Program-made: the position numbers and the translations under genes
Assembly (NCBI GenBank): GCA_012295275.1
Contig: CM022679.1
Coordinates: 8,141,169-8,152,168, forward strand
DNA: 11,000 nucleotides
Reading direction: 5' to 3'
Source: Chrysomallon squamiferum
Lineage: Eukaryota > Mollusca > Gastropoda > Neomphalida > Peltospiridae
The notes under the pieces: generated by a model
The model's input: the letters and a program-made list of their open reading frames with translations, nothing else
The model's database searches: none
Told to the model about the DNA's origin: nothing
Part shown: one piece after another, positions 8,754 to 11,000 of the stretch
Numbering within the stretch: position 1 is the first letter of the stretch
Layout: every line of letters starts with the position of its first letter

Positions 8754-8759
8754 CTTATA
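8754..8759 (-). promoter_or_regulatory. Likely TATA box of gene 2
   Basis: The gene strand reads G-TATAAG-AAA, starting 47 bases upstream of the ATG. The usual 25-30 base spacing puts transcription start near 8729-8734 and gives a leader of only about 20 bases with no room for an intron. An AGATAAG (GATA-type) word at 8791-8797 and a TGACGT word at 8772-8777 lie just upstream, but such short words are common by chance. Confidence 0.45.
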
Positions 8760-8760
8760 C

Positions 8761-9158
8761 TTCAAACTGTTTGACGTTTTAGTGCCGTAAAGATAAGAAA
8801 TGGCTGCCGGATGTCAGCATGCAGCGTGATAAATATTTCAATAATTTGTTAAAACGTTAAAATATCAAAATACAAATAAAATTATAGCCTTAAAATCCCA
8901 CAAAAATTACCGTTAATTATGTTGATTTAATTAAGCAAGATTTGAAATATTGATTTAATTAATGTAATTAATGTTGTTATTATGACTTATTAGTTCTGTT
9001 TGATCATATGGTTTTAAAAATGTTTATCTTGTAAAATTATCTTATTAAGGACACGTGTTTGGCAAGAATCTTTTTTTTCTTTTTTTCAGCTTTTAACAGT
9101 TACACTGGACAGATATATTTATCAGAATATTCCTTATCTATATCCATCCTTTTTGCTT

Positions 9159-9160
<2 letters not shown>
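8761..9160. other. AT-rich upstream flank of gene 2, no gene seen
   Basis: AT-rich sequence without a credible ORF. A 13-base direct repeat TTGATTTAATTAA occurs at 8922-8934 and 8950-8962. Nothing else is identifiable. Confidence 0.5.

Positions 9161-9232
<72 letters not shown>
9161..9232. repeat. (CT)n microsatellite, 36 units
   Basis: An uninterrupted CT tract followed by a short ACGTACGCACACA stretch. It has the same strand orientation as the tract at 4702-4791 and the opposite orientation to 5235-5399. Confidence 0.97.
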
Positions 9233-9235
<3 letters not shown>

Positions 9236-9449
9236 ACGTACGCACACATACACAAGCACTCACACTAAATACATATGTATTATTTCTCATATGGTTTTAC
9301 TTTTCTTTTTTAAAGATTCTAAAGAATATCGAATAAATAATCGCATTCAATTAGTGCTGTTTTCGTTGTAGTCATAATGACGATACCAATCCGAAGAATT
9401 CTGTTAATATTTGTATTTTTATTCATCCATGCATTAATCCGTCCAACCG

Positions 9450-9595
9450 TCTATCTATCTATCTATTTATCGATCTGTGTGTGTGTGTGTGTGTGTGTGT
9501 CTGTCTGTACAATGTGAATACATTATATAACGTAGTTACTGGTTCAGATATATGAGAGAGAGAGAGAGAGAGTGTGTGTGTGTGTGTGTGTGTGT
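9450..9595. repeat. Cluster of (ATCT)n, (GT)n and (GA)n-(GT)n microsatellites
   Basis: ATCT units run at about 9450-9467, GT at about 9476-9500, then a GA run (9554-9572) passing directly into GT (to about 9594). The spacer between the two GT runs is unremarkable. Confidence 0.95.
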
Positions 9596-9865
9596 TTCTG
9601 TTTTGTAACGTTGTAAACACACGTGCTTTATATAGCAATCTGGTATCAGTAACTGGTTTAACATCAAACCTGGTCACTGAATCTTGGACGCATTCGAAAT
9701 AAACTGACAGCTGTAAAGATTTTCCTGATAATCACATCATCTGGTAGATTTAAACAAAATAACACAAACTCAGCTTTAAATACATTCAGTCCCGAGTTAC
9801 GTGTGATGAACCATACAAAATAGAGGACAGAATTAATTATGCAATAATGAGTTTACTTTTACTTG
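9596..9865. other. Unique intergenic sequence, nothing identified
   Basis: About 270 bases between microsatellite clusters. It is somewhat less AT-extreme than its surroundings. No ORF, RNA gene or motif is recognised on either strand. Confidence 0.5.
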
Positions 9866-9990
9866 TATATGTATGTGTGTGCGTGTGTGTATGTGTGTAT
9901 ATCTATGTATATGTATATATATATATATATGTATGTATGTGTGTGTATGCATACATGCATACATACATACATACATACATATACATATGT
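9866..9990. repeat. Compound (GT/TA/TGTA)n-(TACA)n microsatellite with near-palindromic centre
   Basis: GT- and TA-type units pass into TGTA units, then flip at a GTATGCATAC-type centre (about 9946-9963) into TACA/CATA units. The left and right halves are approximately reverse complementary, so the tract could fold back on itself. Confidence 0.9.
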
Positions 9991-10080
9991 TAATATTCTT
10001 GAATTCCACTGATGAAGTGAATTTTGAAATAATTACATATACACAGGATATATTATGCAGAATGATTAAGATATAAATTA

Positions 10081-10150
10081 TGCGTGTGTATGTGTATATG
10101 TGTATGTGCGTGTGTGTGTGTGTATGTCTGTGTGTTTATGTATGTGTGAA
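10081..10150. repeat. (TG/TA)n degenerate microsatellite
   Basis: Mixed GTGTGT and GTATGT units, imperfect throughout. It has the same character as the cluster at 9866-9990 and is separated from it by about 90 bases of ordinary AT-rich sequence. Confidence 0.85.
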
Positions 10151-11000
10151 TGCGTTAGTTATTAATTAGTTTATTCACTGTTTTCTTAAGTTCCTTTACA
10201 ATAAATTACAGTAATGTTTATGTAAAATAATAATAAAAATAACAACAATAACATAACAACAGCAACAATAACAAAACAAATGTTCCAAAATGAATATTCT
10301 TTAGTGCGTGGGTTGGATTATTTACATTTGAATATTTTATGATAAAATATGTAAATAAAAGTACATTCATATGTGTACATGTAGGCCTTACGAAGATTTT
10401 TTATATGCAACTGGCTTTTTTGTTTTTCCTTTTTTCTTTCTTTTTATATGTCGTCTAATTGTACTTCTGTTAAATTAATATACTTGTATACATAACGAAT
10501 TCACCTTTGACAAGCAAAATAATAATAATAATTATTATTATATATAAATAATATACTGCGATGTTATCCGATACACAGATATCTCTGTTGTATTACCAAG
10601 TTAGTCTCGTTGTGTTGTGACAAATTAATTATAAATGTAGTTTATCAAATGGTCGAGTCTTTCTGGTGACCGATTGTATTACTTAACACGCGAACATTCT
10701 TAACAAACAGTATGCAGGTTCCAGTTTTTATTGTTGATTCTTTCACAGATGAACCATTTAGGGAAATCCTGCAGCAGTATGTTTAATAGCAACGCAAAGT
10801 GACTCAAAGGTATCTCTTTTATTCGTTAATTTCCGTACGTTATTGACTTTGATATTTGGAGTTATTTCCCTTCCCTTATATTGTAACATAAATTATGCCG
10901 TAAATATTTTTCATTTGTTTTTTTTGGTGGTTAGATCAGGATCTGTCGAAAGACTCGAGTTGGTATAATTGTTTAGTGTAGTAAGAGTTACCTCCCTGTC
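10151..11000. other. AT-rich intergenic stretch to the right edge, no gene seen
   Basis: No protein-like ORF on either strand. It holds an A/C-rich AAC stretch (about 10230-10280), an imperfect inverted repeat at 10319-10356, a short AAT/ATT palindrome at about 10519-10542, and two similar GAGTTA-YYTCCC words near 10859 and 10986. Confidence 0.5.
10319..10356. repeat. Imperfect inverted repeat (hairpin)
   Basis: TATTTACAT and ATTTTA on the left, with about six bases between them, are complementary to TAAAATATGTAAATA on the right around a three-base loop. AT-only stems of this size arise easily in such DNA, so no function is claimed. Confidence 0.5.

Noticed and set aside
9873-10076. 67-residue plus-strand frame rich in Cys, Val, Tyr and Ile
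   Set aside because: It is a translation of the GT/TA/TACA microsatellite.

Overview
This looks like a eukaryotic, animal nuclear window. It is very AT-rich, loaded with long microsatellites ((AAT)n, (AAAT)n, (CT/GA)n, (GT)n, (TGTA/TACA)n), and gene-poor. The coding content is a pair of secreted inter-alpha-trypsin inhibitor heavy chain (ITIH)-like proteins. Family content plus repeat style suggest a mollusc, most likely a cephalopod such as an octopus. That assignment is inference; no species marker was found.

Layout, with both genes on the minus strand. 1-695: microsatellites, one copy of a local repeat (copy A) and a scrap of a third ITIH-like 3' end (stop codon at 660-662). 696-2193: AT-rich sequence with a small tandem duplication, no gene seen. 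2194-4113: ITIH-like gene 1, one uninterrupted 639-codon frame. 4114-6751: intergenic, with (AAT)n, a (TC)n tract and a (GA)n tract in opposite orientation, and local repeat copies B, D and C. 6752-8712: ITIH-like gene 2, about 653 codons, open except for one frameshift near 8113. 8713-11000: a likely promoter for gene 2, then microsatellites and AT-rich sequence without a gene.

Both proteins have a signal peptide, a VIT domain and a VWA domain with a complete metal-binding MIDAS motif. Both also carry the ITIH signature block F-V-T-P-L-T-S. Both stop shortly after that block, with no room for the C-terminal ITIH_C domain of vertebrate heavy chains. They end instead in a shared short hydrophobic tail that could be a GPI-anchor signal. 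Neither coding region has introns.

Shared 3' flanks (local repeat, AAT/AAAT microsatellite, then the gene's last codons) link the left-edge scrap to gene 2. This points to an array that grew by segmental duplication and has lost at least one member. The most useful things to check are the frameshift, the C-terminal tail, the missing ITIH_C domain, the third-copy remnant and the opposed CT/GA tracts.
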